Assembly: GCA_003388555.1 (NCBI GenBank)
Contig: QQVD01000050.1
Location: 186,001-250,000, forward strand
DNA: 64,000 nucleotides
Origin: Acidobacteriota bacterium
GTDB taxonomy: Bacteria > Acidobacteriota > Thermoanaerobaculia > Multivoradales > Multivoraceae
Direction of reading: 5' to 3'
A program made the translations under genes and the position numbers. The notes under the pieces were generated by a model, which searched no databases, was not told the DNA's origin, and saw only the letters and a program-made list of their open reading frames with translations. Within the stretch, counting starts at the first letter, position 1. Each line of letters starts with the position of its first letter. Shown here piece by piece: positions 17,769-26,491 of this stretch.

Positions 17769-17957
17769 ATGCACGAGCTCAAGGCTTGGAAGCCTCCCAA
17801 GGTAGAGGACCTCGGCACCGTTGTCGAGCTGACCGCGGGTGTCGACGTCTGCGCCACCGGAATGGGCCTCAAGGCGCAGGGCGTCAACGACGACTTCAAC
17901 ACCGTCGACGCGCAGTGGTACTGCTCGTCGGACGCCGAGACTCCCACTCCTCTCTGA
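17769..17957 (+). CDS. Lasso-type RiPP precursor peptide with unusual two-cysteine core
   Basis: This is a 62-aa peptide. The leader reads W-K-P-P-K-V-E-D-L-G at residues 7-16 and E-L-T-A-G at residues 20-24. That matches the lasso leader pattern (aromatic-x-x-P, then L-G, then T at -2 and G at +1). Cleavage after A23 would release a 39-residue core from G24 to L62 containing C28 and C52. The core has no Asp/Glu at positions 7-9, the normal ring acceptor; acids are at core positions 3, 18, 19, 24, 32 and 34. The ATG at 17769 has a purine-rich SD (GAGGGGGA); an ATG at 17751 would add six residues. It is convergent with the cyclase gene, 35 bp apart, with a weak 6-bp stem between them. Confidence 0.8.
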   Translation: MHELKAWKPPKVEDLGTVVELTAGVDVCATGMGLKAQGVNDDFNTVDAQWYCSSDAETPTPL

Positions 17958-17992
17958 GGTCGCCGCCTCCGCGAGGACGCGCAGAGGCGTCG

Positions 17993-19930
17993 TCAACCGG
18001 CGGTCGGGCGCCGGCCGTCGGGACGCAGCCCCAGCGGATCCGCCTGCAGCCACTCGGCCAGGGTGAGGCAGCAGAAAACGGCCGCATAGGCCGCCTGGCT
18101 GCCGCGCGCCCGCGGCGCGGCGAGGTACTCCTCGAGCGCCGCCACCACCCCGGCTGGATCTACGTATCCGTCGAGCGCCGGGGGGAGTCCTTGGAGCGAC
18201 TCCAGCAGCTCTGCGTGATCGCGGGCCAGCGTCCACTGCCCGCTGGCGCCGAGGGTGCCCTTGTCGAGACGCGCCGCCACCTCCACGGGGAGGAGGTCGG
18301 CGAGCGACCTCCTGAGGATGCTCCGGGTGCGGCCGTTCCTCAGCCGCTGATCGGGCGGGAGGCGCAGGCAGAACTCGACCAGTCGCCTGTCCTGGAAGGG
18401 GTGTGCCGGCTCGATTCCCCATCGTTGCCCCAGGGCGTGGTGCCACTGCAGGCTCTGCAGCACCCCTTGGAGCCCGTACCAGTTCGCTGCGCCGAGCGCC
18501 GTCGGCCGATTCAGATCGATCATGCGTTCGCGGATGCGCGCCCTCCGGTCCAGTGATGCCGAGAAAACGGGCGCCGGGAACCAGCGCACTCTGCCGCGCA
18601 GTCGGGCTCTGGCGCGGTGCAGCCAGGCGGGCAGCCAACGGCGCAGCTGCGGCTTCACGGCGCCCCCCCACAGCAGGGTGCCGAGTGAGGCCCGGTAGCG
18701 TGGGTTGTGCGTCCGCAGGCCTTCGAGCTCGGCGTGGAGGCGCCGCCAGCGCATTCGCCTGAGGTAGTAGGGGAGCGCGTCCAGGCCGTGCCCCACCACA
18801 CTGTCGCCGTCGACCCCGGTGAGCAGCGTGCGACAGCCCGCCTCGCTCGCCGCCGCGTACAGGGCGGCGTTGATGTACGCGTTGGGGCTGACGTTGGGGG
18901 CTTCGAGCGCCCTTTCGATCTCGTCCCGGTGCGAGAGTGGGCTCAGCTCGTCGGCCCGCACCGTGACCGCCGCGATGCCGGCCTTTCGCACGACCGCGTC
19001 GACGTAGCGCCGTTCGTCCGTCGACGGGGCATGCTTGGCGATCGACGGGAAGGTCGCCGAGACGGCGAGCAGGCGCTCCGGATCGACGGCGATCTGCGCG
19101 GCGGCGATGGTCACGGCCGACGAGTCGAGACCGCCGCTGAGGCCCGTCGCGATCGGGAACGACGAGCGCATCCGGCAGCGCACCGCTTCGAGGAAGAGCT
19201 CACGGAAGCCCTGCTCGGCGTCGTCGTCGGTGAGGCGCAGGTCCTTGGTTTCGGGTCGCCAGAAGGTGCGCTGTCGCACTTTGCCCCGCGGGTCGACCCG
19301 GAGCACCGCGCCGGCCGGAAGGCGACGGACTCCGCGTACCGGAGTGCGGTCGAGATCCTCGACCAGGAGTGCCCACTGCAGCGCGCCGGCGATCCAGTGT
19401 TCGTCGATCTCGCGAGGGACCTCGGGTGTCGCCAGGAGGCACGACAGACGCGATGCCACCGCGAAGCTGTCGCCGTGCGACAACCAGTAGGCCTGTCGCG
19501 CGCCCATCGGGTCGCGCGCGACGACGAGGTCGCCGGTGCGCGGATCCCAGGCGGCGAAGACGAAGTCGCCGATCAGCCGCTCGACGCAGGCGGCGCCCCA
19601 GCGCTCGAAGCTCCGCGCGATGATCTCGCAGTCGCTCGCACCGCGGGAGTCCTCGTCGAGCGGCAGTTGATCGATGAGCTCCGAGCGGTTGTCGATCCGG
19701 GCGTCGGCGACCACGACCACGCCCGATCCCTCGAGGCGGATCGGCTGCCGCTCGCCGACCGACTCCGGCTGGTTCTCGAAGACCTTCGCCCCGAGCCCGA
19801 TCCCTTCCTGGCAGAAGCCGTCGGAGCCTCCGCCCGGAAGCTCGGCGAGCGTCTCGGCCATCGAACGCAGGCCACGCTCGATCTCGTGCAAGGGCCGGTG
19901 GGGGCTCAGCCAGGCGTAGAGGAAGGACAC
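17993..19930 (-). CDS. Asparagine-synthetase-like lasso cyclase (C protein)
   Basis: This 645-aa protein has a class II glutamine amidotransferase-like N-terminal domain followed by a synthetase domain with the PP-loop SGGLDSS at residues 265-271 and downstream GVDGDSVVGHG. The N terminus reads M-S-F-L-Y, so the catalytic Cys2 needed for glutamine hydrolysis is absent. This is also true of lasso cyclases, which adenylate a side-chain carboxylate and close an isopeptide bond. The start is GTG (complement of 19928-19930), 1 nt after the nucleotidyltransferase stop. As the precursor, B1 and B2 genes are close by, lasso-type cyclisation is the best reading. A polysaccharide-linked amidation is the alternative. 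Confidence 0.82.
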   Translation of the reverse strand: MSFLYAWLSPHRPLHEIERGLRSMAETLAELPGGGSDGFCQEGIGLGAKVFENQPESVGERQPIRLEGSGVVVVADARIDNRSELIDQLPLDEDSRGASDCEIIARSFERWGAACVERLIGDFVFAAWDPRTGDLVVARDPMGARQAYWLSHGDSFAVASRLSCLLATPEVPREIDEHWIAGALQWALLVEDLDRTPVRGVRRLPAGAVLRVDPRGKVRQRTFWRPETKDLRLTDDDAEQGFRELFLEAVRCRMRSSFPIATGLSGGLDSSAVTIAAAQIAVDPERLLAVSATFPSIAKHAPSTDERRYVDAVVRKAGIAAVTVRADELSPLSHRDEIERALEAPNVSPNAYINAALYAAASEAGCRTLLTGVDGDSVVGHGLDALPYYLRRMRWRRLHAELEGLRTHNPRYRASLGTLLWGGAVKPQLRRWLPAWLHRARARLRGRVRWFPAPVFSASLDRRARIRERMIDLNRPTALGAANWYGLQGVLQSLQWHHALGQRWGIEPAHPFQDRRLVEFCLRLPPDQRLRNGRTRSILRRSLADLLPVEVAARLDKGTLGASGQWTLARDHAELLESLQGLPPALDGYVDPAGVVAALEEYLAAPRARGSQAAYAAVFCCLTLAEWLQADPLGLRPDGRRPTAG

Positions 19931-19931
19931 C

Positions 19932-21107
19932 TCAGGTCTCGAGCTCTCTGGTGGTCTCCCTGCTCGAACGCTTCGGCCACAGGGGCGAAGCGGCGAGGCG
20001 CAGAAGGCGCACCGGATAGTAGAGGGCGAACAGGCTGTCCGGCAGGTCGACGAGGGCGAAGTCGCTCGGCGTCGGGCTGACGATCAGATCGAGGCCCCGG
20101 CGCAGGCGCAGGCGCTGCCGGTCGAGGCTCCACAGGAAGAGCCGCGCCTTGTCACGGTCGGCGGCCCACGGTCCGCTGGCGCGGTCGTGTGAGCGACGGA
20201 TCATGTCGACGCGCAGCTCGAGGGCCGCGTCGCGGCCCGGGCGGGAGAACGCCGACGGGAACGGTGCCGCGAAGAGCTCGGCGGCGAGAGTCAGGGCCAG
20301 ACGGCACATCCGCACCATCCCCGCGCGCTCCGCCCAGGCGGACAGCTCGTCCCAGCGCAGCTCGGCGACTCGCTGCAGGGTCGCGATGTCGTGGATCCAG
20401 AGGAGGCGCTGCCAGCGGTGTTTGGTGCCGTGCACCACCAACGCCAGGAAGAGGTCCTCGGAGGAGAGCACCTGGACGCTCCTGCCACCGAGGCGGACGG
20501 CGGTGGTCCGGTGCGCCATGTCGAGGAACGGGGGCGTCAGGCCGAGCCCCGGCAGCGAGACCTCCCAGTGCAGATCGACGAACGGGCCGGCGGGGCTCCT
20601 GGCCAGCGTCGCCTTGTACGAGCTCTGGCGCAGATGGCGCTCGCGTCGCGGACTGCCCTCGGGCTTCTGCAGGTAGCCGATCGTCGCCAGTGCCCTGAGC
20701 GCGACGTCGACCTGGTCCCGGCGCACGATGACGTCGACGTCGGAGTACGGCCGGAGAGCGATCTCTCCGTGCAGCCGCTGCGACAGGCTCGGTCCCTTGA
20801 AGGGAACGGCGCGCACGTCCTCCGCCTCCAGGGTCGAGAGCACGCGGAGGAGCTCCTTGAGCAGGTGCAGGCCGGATCTGGCGTACTGGCCCACCAGAGG
20901 CGCGAGGCCGTCTCGCAGCGCCTCGCTCTCGGCACCGCCCGCTGTGCTCTCTCGAAGGCGCTCGGCCGCCAGCGCCGCGAGGCCATGGCGGTGGGCGAGG
21001 CGCACGAAGCGTTCGCCATCGAGACCGGCGGGTCGCGGCCGGGACGGCTCGGCGAGCAGCGAGAGGAGGGCCTCGAGCTCGCGGCTTGGTGCCGACTCCT
21101 GGCTCAT
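19932..21107 (-). CDS. Nucleotidyltransferase family protein, putative RiPP tailoring enzyme
   Basis: This 391-aa protein has VPFKGPSLSQRLHGEIALRP followed directly by YSDVDVIVRRDQV, the metal-binding D-x-D of the minimal nucleotidyltransferase fold as seen in the uncharacterised NTP_transf family. A second region, LHWEVSLPG, supplies a further conserved acid. The C-terminal half is helical. Its ATG overlaps the kinase stop by 4 nt, and its stop lies 1 nt before the cyclase start, so kinase, NTase and cyclase are coupled. In some lasso clusters homologous NTases and HprK-like kinases modify the phosphorylated peptide. That role is inferred here from context only. Confidence 0.78.
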   Translation of the reverse strand: MSQESAPSRELEALLSLLAEPSRPRPAGLDGERFVRLAHRHGLAALAAERLRESTAGGAESEALRDGLAPLVGQYARSGLHLLKELLRVLSTLEAEDVRAVPFKGPSLSQRLHGEIALRPYSDVDVIVRRDQVDVALRALATIGYLQKPEGSPRRERHLRQSSYKATLARSPAGPFVDLHWEVSLPGLGLTPPFLDMAHRTTAVRLGGRSVQVLSSEDLFLALVVHGTKHRWQRLLWIHDIATLQRVAELRWDELSAWAERAGMVRMCRLALTLAAELFAAPFPSAFSRPGRDAALELRVDMIRRSHDRASGPWAADRDKARLFLWSLDRQRLRLRRGLDLIVSPTPSDFALVDLPDSLFALYYPVRLLRLAASPLWPKRSSRETTRELET

Positions 21108-22015
21108 GATCCGAGATCGCCTTCCACTCGCCGCGCGACGTCGGTCAACCGGCCCAGCTGGCGCGGCACGAAGACCCTCCTGCAATCGACCGCGCCAGCG
21201 ATACGCCCCGCGAGGTCGAGGATGTTGTCGAGCCCGACGAGGCGGCGTCCGATGCTGGGCAGTCCGAAGTAGTTGCTGACCAGCAGGGTGCAGGCGGCGC
21301 TCGGCGAGACCTCCTCGATCGAGCAGTCCGAGCCCTCGGCCGGCGAAAGGAAGTAGATGCGCGCCATCGGGAGGGCGGCTTCGACGAAGCGCGAGGCCAG
21401 CCGCAGGACGCGCTCCTCGGAGCCGGGGAAGGGACGCACGGAATCGAACGGCGGGGAAGTCGCTGCGACGACCTCGCGGCTGACCTTGAGCTCGGGATGG
21501 GCCGGCTCGACGACCGGCTGGTCGGGCCTCGAGATCGCCGCTATGTCGTCGGCGACGAAGTGATGGCCGGCGGCGACGAGAGCGGCGGCGAGGCTCGACT
21601 TGCCGGCAGTCGAGCCGCCGACGAACGCTGCCGCGCGACCCTCGATCGCGACCGCGCTCGCGTGCAGCGGGAAGCCGCCGCGCAGGCTCACCAGGAAGGG
21701 GAGCACGCGGCCGATCAGGTAGGGCTCGAGCAGAGGATGCCCGGGAGCGACCTGGTGGCGGATCAGGATGCGCGAGAGCGTGGCCTCGAAGCAGGCCAGA
21801 CCGCGGACCTCGAAGCGGCCACCCTCGGGGCTCAGGTCCGTCCAGGCGACATGGGCAGACGCGCTCGCGGCGGTTCCGACCGCGGCGGCGAGCGGCTCGA
21901 GCTCGACCCGCACGTCGACCGGGCCGGTGTGCTCCACCGGAGCGAGCAGCGGCATGGTGCTGTCGATGCCCAGTCCGAAGGCCTTGTAGCCCCTGTGGCG
22001 TCTCTCGGCGTGCAC
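21104..22015 (-). CDS. HprK-like serine kinase homolog of a RiPP cluster
   Basis: This protein is about 303 aa. The C-terminal half has a P-loop AAFVGGSTAGKSSLAAAL (G133 to S140) and the VADD motif (residues 154-157) seen in HPr kinase/phosphorylase relatives. A preceding beta strand GFPLHASAVAIEG is also typical of the HprK-related A family found beside PqqD-like proteins. The start is uncertain: GTG at 22015 is the first usable codon after the ABC transporter stop, while a downstream ATG would remove 20 residues. In paeninodin-type lasso clusters such kinases phosphorylate a C-terminal Ser. The precursor here ends in Leu, so the target, if any, must differ. Confidence 0.77.
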   Translation of the reverse strand: MHAERRHRGYKAFGLGIDSTMPLLAPVEHTGPVDVRVELEPLAAAVGTAASASAHVAWTDLSPEGGRFEVRGLACFEATLSRILIRHQVAPGHPLLEPYLIGRVLPFLVSLRGGFPLHASAVAIEGRAAAFVGGSTAGKSSLAAALVAAGHHFVADDIAAISRPDQPVVEPAHPELKVSREVVAATSPPFDSVRPFPGSEERVLRLASRFVEAALPMARIYFLSPAEGSDCSIEEVSPSAACTLLVSNYFGLPSIGRRLVGLDNILDLAGRIAGAVDCRRVFVPRQLGRLTDVARRVEGDLGS

Positions 22016-22017
22016 GT

Positions 22018-23847
22018 TCAGGTGTCGCTGCCGTGCGCAGCCGTCTGTCTCGTGCCGGCTGCCGGCACGGTGAGGTGGCCGACATCGTCCGTGCACCCGC
22101 CGAGGCGGCCGAGGTCGAGCCGCTTCACCGAGGTGGCCAGCCCGATCGGCGCCGGGCGATGGGTGACGATCAACGCGGTGGCCTCGGCGAGGTGGTCCCG
22201 CATGCGGCGCAGCCATTCCTGCTCGCTCCACGGGTCCATCGAGCTGGTGGGCTCGTCGAGGAGGAGGAGGGGCGCCTGGCGGTAGAAGGCCCTGGCCAGT
22301 GAGATGCGCTGCCACTGACCTCCGCTGAGCTGATGACCTCCCACGTAGGTGCGCCCGAGCTCGGTGCGGTATCCGTCGGGCAGGGCGCGCAGGAACTCGT
22401 CGGCTCCCGAGGCCTCGGCGGCCCTGTGGACGAGCGCCTCGTCGGGCCCGCGGACGAGATCGCCCAGCCCGACGTTCTCGGCGGCCGTGCCGTGGAAGAG
22501 GAGTGGCGTCTGGAAGAGCACCGCCAGCCGCCGGCGATAGTCCTCCAGATCGAGCTCGCGCAGGTCGACACCGTCGATCGTGATCCGCCCTTCGCTCGGG
22601 TCGTAGAGGCGGCAGAGGAGCTTGAGCAGGGTGGTCTTGCCGGCTCCGTTGGGGCCGACGAGGGCGGTCACCGAGCCCTTGGGCAGCTCGAGGTCGATGT
22701 TGCGCAGCACGAGGGCTTCGGTGCCGGGGTAGCGGAAGCTGACGTTCTCGAAGCGGATGGCGTCCTCGAAGCGGAAGGGCTTGGGGTCGGCGGAGCGGGT
22801 GACCACGGAAGGCTCGAGATCGAGGAACGAGGTGAGGTTGCCGACGAAGAGCAGGTCGACGTAGAGGCGGCGCAGGCGGGCGACGAGCTGCCTGACGCTG
22901 CTCTGGCCGCGCTCGAAGGCCTGGTAGAAGAGCGCCAGGTCGCCGAGGGTGAGGGCGCCGGCGAGGAATCGGATGAGGGCGAAGAGGCAGGCGACGCCGA
23001 GACCGAGCAGCCCGAACAGCCCGAGCAGCAGCTGCCCCCACGCCTCCTTGCGGCCGAGGGCGAAGCGCTCGTCGCGGATCGTGCGGCGGATCGACTGGTA
23101 GGCGTCGCGGAAGGCGTCGCCGAGATCGAAGACGCGGATCTCGGCGGCGCTCTCCTCGGCGGTCAGCAGGTAGTCGTAGTAGAAGGCGCGCCGCTCCTGC
23201 GGCGTGATGCGGGCTGCCCACCGATGCCGGCGCACGCTCTCGTGCAGCAGCAGGAAGACGCCGGGCACCGCGGTGACCAGCAGCAGCAGCGGGATCCACA
23301 GGGTGTAGCTGGCGAGCAGCAGCACCATCGACAGCGCGGTGACACCGGCCTGCAGCAAAGTGGCGCACGAGTCGAGCATCTGCGCCGGCCGCACCCGCGC
23401 GTCCTCCTTGGCGCGGTGCAGCTGGTCGTAGTAGGCGGGTGTCTCGTAGAAGGAGAGATCGGCCTGCACCGCCTTCTCGTGCACCAGGCCGGCGAGATGG
23501 TCGCGCACGATCTCGCCCTGGGTCTCGCCGACCCACCCCGAGACCGACTTGAGCAGCTCGGCCAGCCCGATCAGGGCGACCAGCGCGCCGCCGAGCACTA
23601 GCAGATCGCGGCGCGCCAGCAGCTCGGCGCCCGAGAGCCCTCCCGAAGCGAGCAGATCGATCAGCGAGCGGGTTGCCAGCACGATGCCGAGGGGGATCGC
23701 GCCCTGCAGCACGACGAGCGCCACACGCAGCGTGGTCCAGCCTGGGGAGGCGCGGTAGACGAGGCCGAGGATGCGCGGCACGAGAGGCAGCTGGCTCAAC
23801 GCGTAGCGCAGGCCGCGAGAATGCCGATCGCCTTCCGCCTGACTCAC
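22018..23847 (-). CDS. ABC transporter with fused permease and ATPase, putative RiPP exporter (lasso D-like)
   Basis: This 609-aa half-transporter has an N-terminal membrane domain of about six helices (residues 35-305) and a C-terminal ATPase with Walker A GPNGAGKT at 398-405, signature LSGGQ at 507-511 and Walker B LLLLDEP at 527-533. There is no C39 peptidase domain at the N terminus, as expected for lasso exporters where B2 removes the leader. The start is GTG, overlapping the upstream GT4 stop by 4 nt, and the kinase begins 2 nt after its stop. It most likely exports the mature peptide. Lipid or glycan export is a weaker alternative given the surroundings. Confidence 0.88.
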   Translation of the reverse strand: MSQAEGDRHSRGLRYALSQLPLVPRILGLVYRASPGWTTLRVALVVLQGAIPLGIVLATRSLIDLLASGGLSGAELLARRDLLVLGGALVALIGLAELLKSVSGWVGETQGEIVRDHLAGLVHEKAVQADLSFYETPAYYDQLHRAKEDARVRPAQMLDSCATLLQAGVTALSMVLLLASYTLWIPLLLLVTAVPGVFLLLHESVRRHRWAARITPQERRAFYYDYLLTAEESAAEIRVFDLGDAFRDAYQSIRRTIRDERFALGRKEAWGQLLLGLFGLLGLGVACLFALIRFLAGALTLGDLALFYQAFERGQSSVRQLVARLRRLYVDLLFVGNLTSFLDLEPSVVTRSADPKPFRFEDAIRFENVSFRYPGTEALVLRNIDLELPKGSVTALVGPNGAGKTTLLKLLCRLYDPSEGRITIDGVDLRELDLEDYRRRLAVLFQTPLLFHGTAAENVGLGDLVRGPDEALVHRAAEASGADEFLRALPDGYRTELGRTYVGGHQLSGGQWQRISLARAFYRQAPLLLLDEPTSSMDPWSEQEWLRRMRDHLAEATALIVTHRPAPIGLATSVKRLDLGRLGGCTDDVGHLTVPAAGTRQTAAHGSDT

Positions 23848-25025
23848 GCCGCCACCAGGCGTCGGTAGATCTGGTCGAGCTCGGTGGTCATGCGCTCGAC
23901 GCTGTGGTCCGCTCGCACCCGCTGTTGCCCGAGGCTCGCCAGCACGGCGCTCCGCTCCGGGTGATCGAGACGTTCGAGCACCCGCGCGGCGAGTGCGTCG
24001 GCGTCACCGAGCGGGCAAAGGCTCTCCGCGAGATCCCCTCGCAGCACCTGGGGGATGCCGCCGGCCGCGGTCGCCACCACCGGTACCCCGGCCGCCATCG
24101 CCTCGAGCAGCGCCAGAGGCAGCCCCTCGAAGTCGGAGGAGATCAGGAAGACGTCCATCAGCGCCAGGTGGCCGGTGATGTCGGGCTGCAGCCCCGGCAA
24201 GCGCAGCGCCGACTCGAGGCCCAGCTGCCGCGCCGTGGCCTCGACTTCCGACAGCAACGGGCCGTCGCCGACCAGCAGGAAGCGGGTCTGCGGGCGCCGT
24301 CGGTGGATATGGGCCGCCGCCTCGAGCCAGAGGTCGAGCCGCTTCTGCCGGCGGAAGACGCAGGCGGCGCCGATCACCGGCGCCCCCTCTTCGAGCCCGA
24401 GCTCGGCCCGCAGCTCGGCGCTCGCCGTGGCGGCGGCGAAGCGCTCGACGTCGATGCCGTTGAGCACCACCTGCACCGGCACCCGGTCGCCCAGGTGCTG
24501 GCGGATCGATGCGGCCACCTCTTCGGAGACGGCGACCACCTGGTCCTGGAGTCCCCAGGTGGTGCGGCTGAGCGCGCGGGTGGCGCGGCGGTAGCGCGGC
24601 TGCAGGTTGTGCTCGGTGTAGACGAGCGGCACTCCCAGTCCACGCGCGGCGAGGCGGCCGGCGACGCCGGCCAGCGGCAGGTGGCAGTGCAGCAGGTCGA
24701 GGCCGCTGGCCCGGATCCATCGCCGCACGCGGCCGGCCCGCAGCAGCAGGCCGAGGCTCGAGCGCGCCCCGAGGCACTGCACCGGCGCGCCGCTGGCGGC
24801 GATCTCAGCCACGAGAGCGTCCTTCCAGGGTAGGAAGTAGGCCACCGCGCAGGAGTGTCCGAGCTCCCGCCCGGCACGGATCTGCGGCGCCAGCAGCCCC
24901 TCGGCGCCGCCCCGACCGAGGCTCTTGATCAGGTGGCCGACGCGCAGGGTCGTCGCCGCGCGCTGCGTCGGCGATGCGGAGCGTGGCTCGTTCCCGGGCG
25001 AGAGGGTGGAGACGAGGGCGGTCAT
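23844..25025 (-). CDS. Family 4 glycosyltransferase
   Basis: This 393-aa GT-B enzyme has the motif LIKSLGRGGAEGLLAPQI at the N terminus, VAVSEEVAASIRQHLG in the middle and NGIDVERF before the donor domain. The C-terminal motif SSDFEGLPLALLEAMAAGVPVV carries the conserved glutamates of retaining GT4 enzymes. The ATG at 25025 is preferred over upstream codons, since similarity starts only about 25 residues after it. It is co-transcribed with the ABC transporter, kinase, NTase and cyclase genes. It could glycosylate the peptide or, more simply, belong to the surrounding polysaccharide pathway. Confidence 0.88.
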   Translation of the reverse strand: MTALVSTLSPGNEPRSASPTQRAATTLRVGHLIKSLGRGGAEGLLAPQIRAGRELGHSCAVAYFLPWKDALVAEIAASGAPVQCLGARSSLGLLLRAGRVRRWIRASGLDLLHCHLPLAGVAGRLAARGLGVPLVYTEHNLQPRYRRATRALSRTTWGLQDQVVAVSEEVAASIRQHLGDRVPVQVVLNGIDVERFAAATASAELRAELGLEEGAPVIGAACVFRRQKRLDLWLEAAAHIHRRRPQTRFLLVGDGPLLSEVEATARQLGLESALRLPGLQPDITGHLALMDVFLISSDFEGLPLALLEAMAAGVPVVATAAGGIPQVLRGDLAESLCPLGDADALAARVLERLDHPERSAVLASLGQQRVRADHSVERMTTELDQIYRRLVAA

Positions 25026-25113
25026 GCGAAGGTGTGGGTCGCGGGTTGCGGCGGCGGAGCACCAGCGGGCCCCCGCCGATCGCACGATTTCTGTCGGTGG
25101 GTTGGCGATGAAG

Positions 25114-26307
25114 CTAGCAGCTCGGGGCCTTTGACGGACCCGCCAGCGTGTCTCGGCAGAAGCGGGCCACGGCCTCCTGCACCCGCCGTCTGTCGTAGCG
25201 CTGACGGATCGAGCTCTGCAGCAGCGCGCCGCGATCGAGCCGGTCCTGCGGCGACATCGCCTGCTCGAGCGCTGCGCCGAGACCTGCAGGGTCGCGGGCC
25301 GCGAAGACGAAACCGTGCCGGTCGTCGCCGAGCGCCTCGCGGTTGCCGGCGATGTCGGAGCACGTCACGGGTCGGCCGAGGGCTCCCGCCTGCAGCACCA
25401 CGTTGGGGACGCCTTCACGGTGGCTCGGGTGCACCAGGGCGTCGCAGGCGAGCAGGCAAGGCCGCACGTCGTCGACCCAGGGCAGCCTGTGCAGCCGGTC
25501 GAGGGTTTCGAGGCGCTCGAGAGTCGGCGGGTCGAGCGGATCGAGGCGGGGCTCGGTGTCGCCGACCAGCAGCAGGTGGCAGCGAGGGTCTCTCTGGCTC
25601 AGCGTCTCGAAGGCCGCGAGCAGCTCCGCGATGCCCTTGTCGGCGACCAGGCGGCCGAGGTAGAGGAAGAGAGTCGCGTCGGCGGGGACGCCGAGACGCG
25701 AGCGCCGGTCGGCACGCTCCTCCTCGTCACCGGCTCGGCGCGAGAAGCGCTCGAGGTCGACCCCGTTGGTCGAGCCGTCCGCCAGCACCAGGGCGTCCGT
25801 CGTGACGCCCAGCTCGGCCAACTTCTGCTGGAGGTGCCGGCTGTTGGCAAGATGATGCGTCGCCCAGCGCGCGGTCAGGCGCTCGGTGGCGAGCAGCAGC
25901 CGGCGGCGCGCTCCGGTGCTGCCCTCGAGCCTGAGCCCGCCCCAGCAGTGGATGCGCACCGGGACACCCAGCTGGCGCGCCGCGAGCATGCCGAGCAGAC
26001 CGGCTTTGGGGGTCTGGGTGAAAACGACGTCGGGCCTGAAGCGCCGCATCACTCGGCGGAGGCGGAGCAGCGCCGGCAGGTCGCGCAGCGGCGCGATGCC
26101 GCGAGGGATCGCGACCGCGCGGTGGTCACAACCCTCGCGCTCGATCACCGCATCGCGCCGCGCTCCGTCGGCGCTGCACATCAGCACCTCGAATCCGGCC
26201 TCGCGCAGCGCCCGCATCTGGCCCTCGAGCAGCTTGTCGAGCGAGACCAGCGCGGTGGTGATGCGCAGCAGGCGCGGGCGCCGTTCCGAGGAGCTGGAGG
26301 TCTGCAT
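25114..26307 (-). CDS. Family 4 glycosyltransferase
   Basis: This 397-aa GT-B enzyme belongs to the subgroup with FTQTPKAGLLGMLAARQLG followed by VRIHCWGGLRLEGSTG and the donor-domain start FLYLGRLVADKGIAELLAAF. The C-terminal acidic motif is SHREGVPNVVLQAGALGRPV, in which the second glutamate of E-x7-E is replaced by Gln. That could alter donor binding. The frame is open 177 nt further upstream, but the ATG at 26307 precedes the first family-like residues. It is divergent from the B2 gene, 184 bp apart, and its stop lies 88 nt before the next GT4. Confidence 0.85.
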   Translation of the reverse strand: MQTSSSSERRPRLLRITTALVSLDKLLEGQMRALREAGFEVLMCSADGARRDAVIEREGCDHRAVAIPRGIAPLRDLPALLRLRRVMRRFRPDVVFTQTPKAGLLGMLAARQLGVPVRIHCWGGLRLEGSTGARRRLLLATERLTARWATHHLANSRHLQQKLAELGVTTDALVLADGSTNGVDLERFSRRAGDEEERADRRSRLGVPADATLFLYLGRLVADKGIAELLAAFETLSQRDPRCHLLLVGDTEPRLDPLDPPTLERLETLDRLHRLPWVDDVRPCLLACDALVHPSHREGVPNVVLQAGALGRPVTCSDIAGNREALGDDRHGFVFAARDPAGLGAALEQAMSPQDRLDRGALLQSSIRQRYDRRRVQEAVARFCRDTLAGPSKAPSC

Positions 26308-26491
26308 GGGAGACGTCGACGATCGCGAGTCGGAGGTGAGCCCGGCGCGAGAGTCGAAGGCGAGATTCGGGCCGTCTCGATCGGCGGGAGTGCTGGAATC
26401 GGCCTCCGGGGGGACTGGACTACAGTCTATGGACCGAGGGGCCGAAGGCGACCTCGGGCGGCACCGATTCGGCAGGACCGACAACGACGCG

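Noticed and set aside
17964..17989. Bidirectional terminator between the precursor and cyclase genes
   Set aside because: The stem (CGCCTC/GAGGCG) is only 6 bp with a 14-nt loop and no T-tract on either strand; too weak to list as a feature.
17993..19930. Genuine glutamine-dependent asparagine synthetase (AsnB)
   Set aside because: The N terminus lacks Cys2, and neighbouring genes form a lasso-type set.
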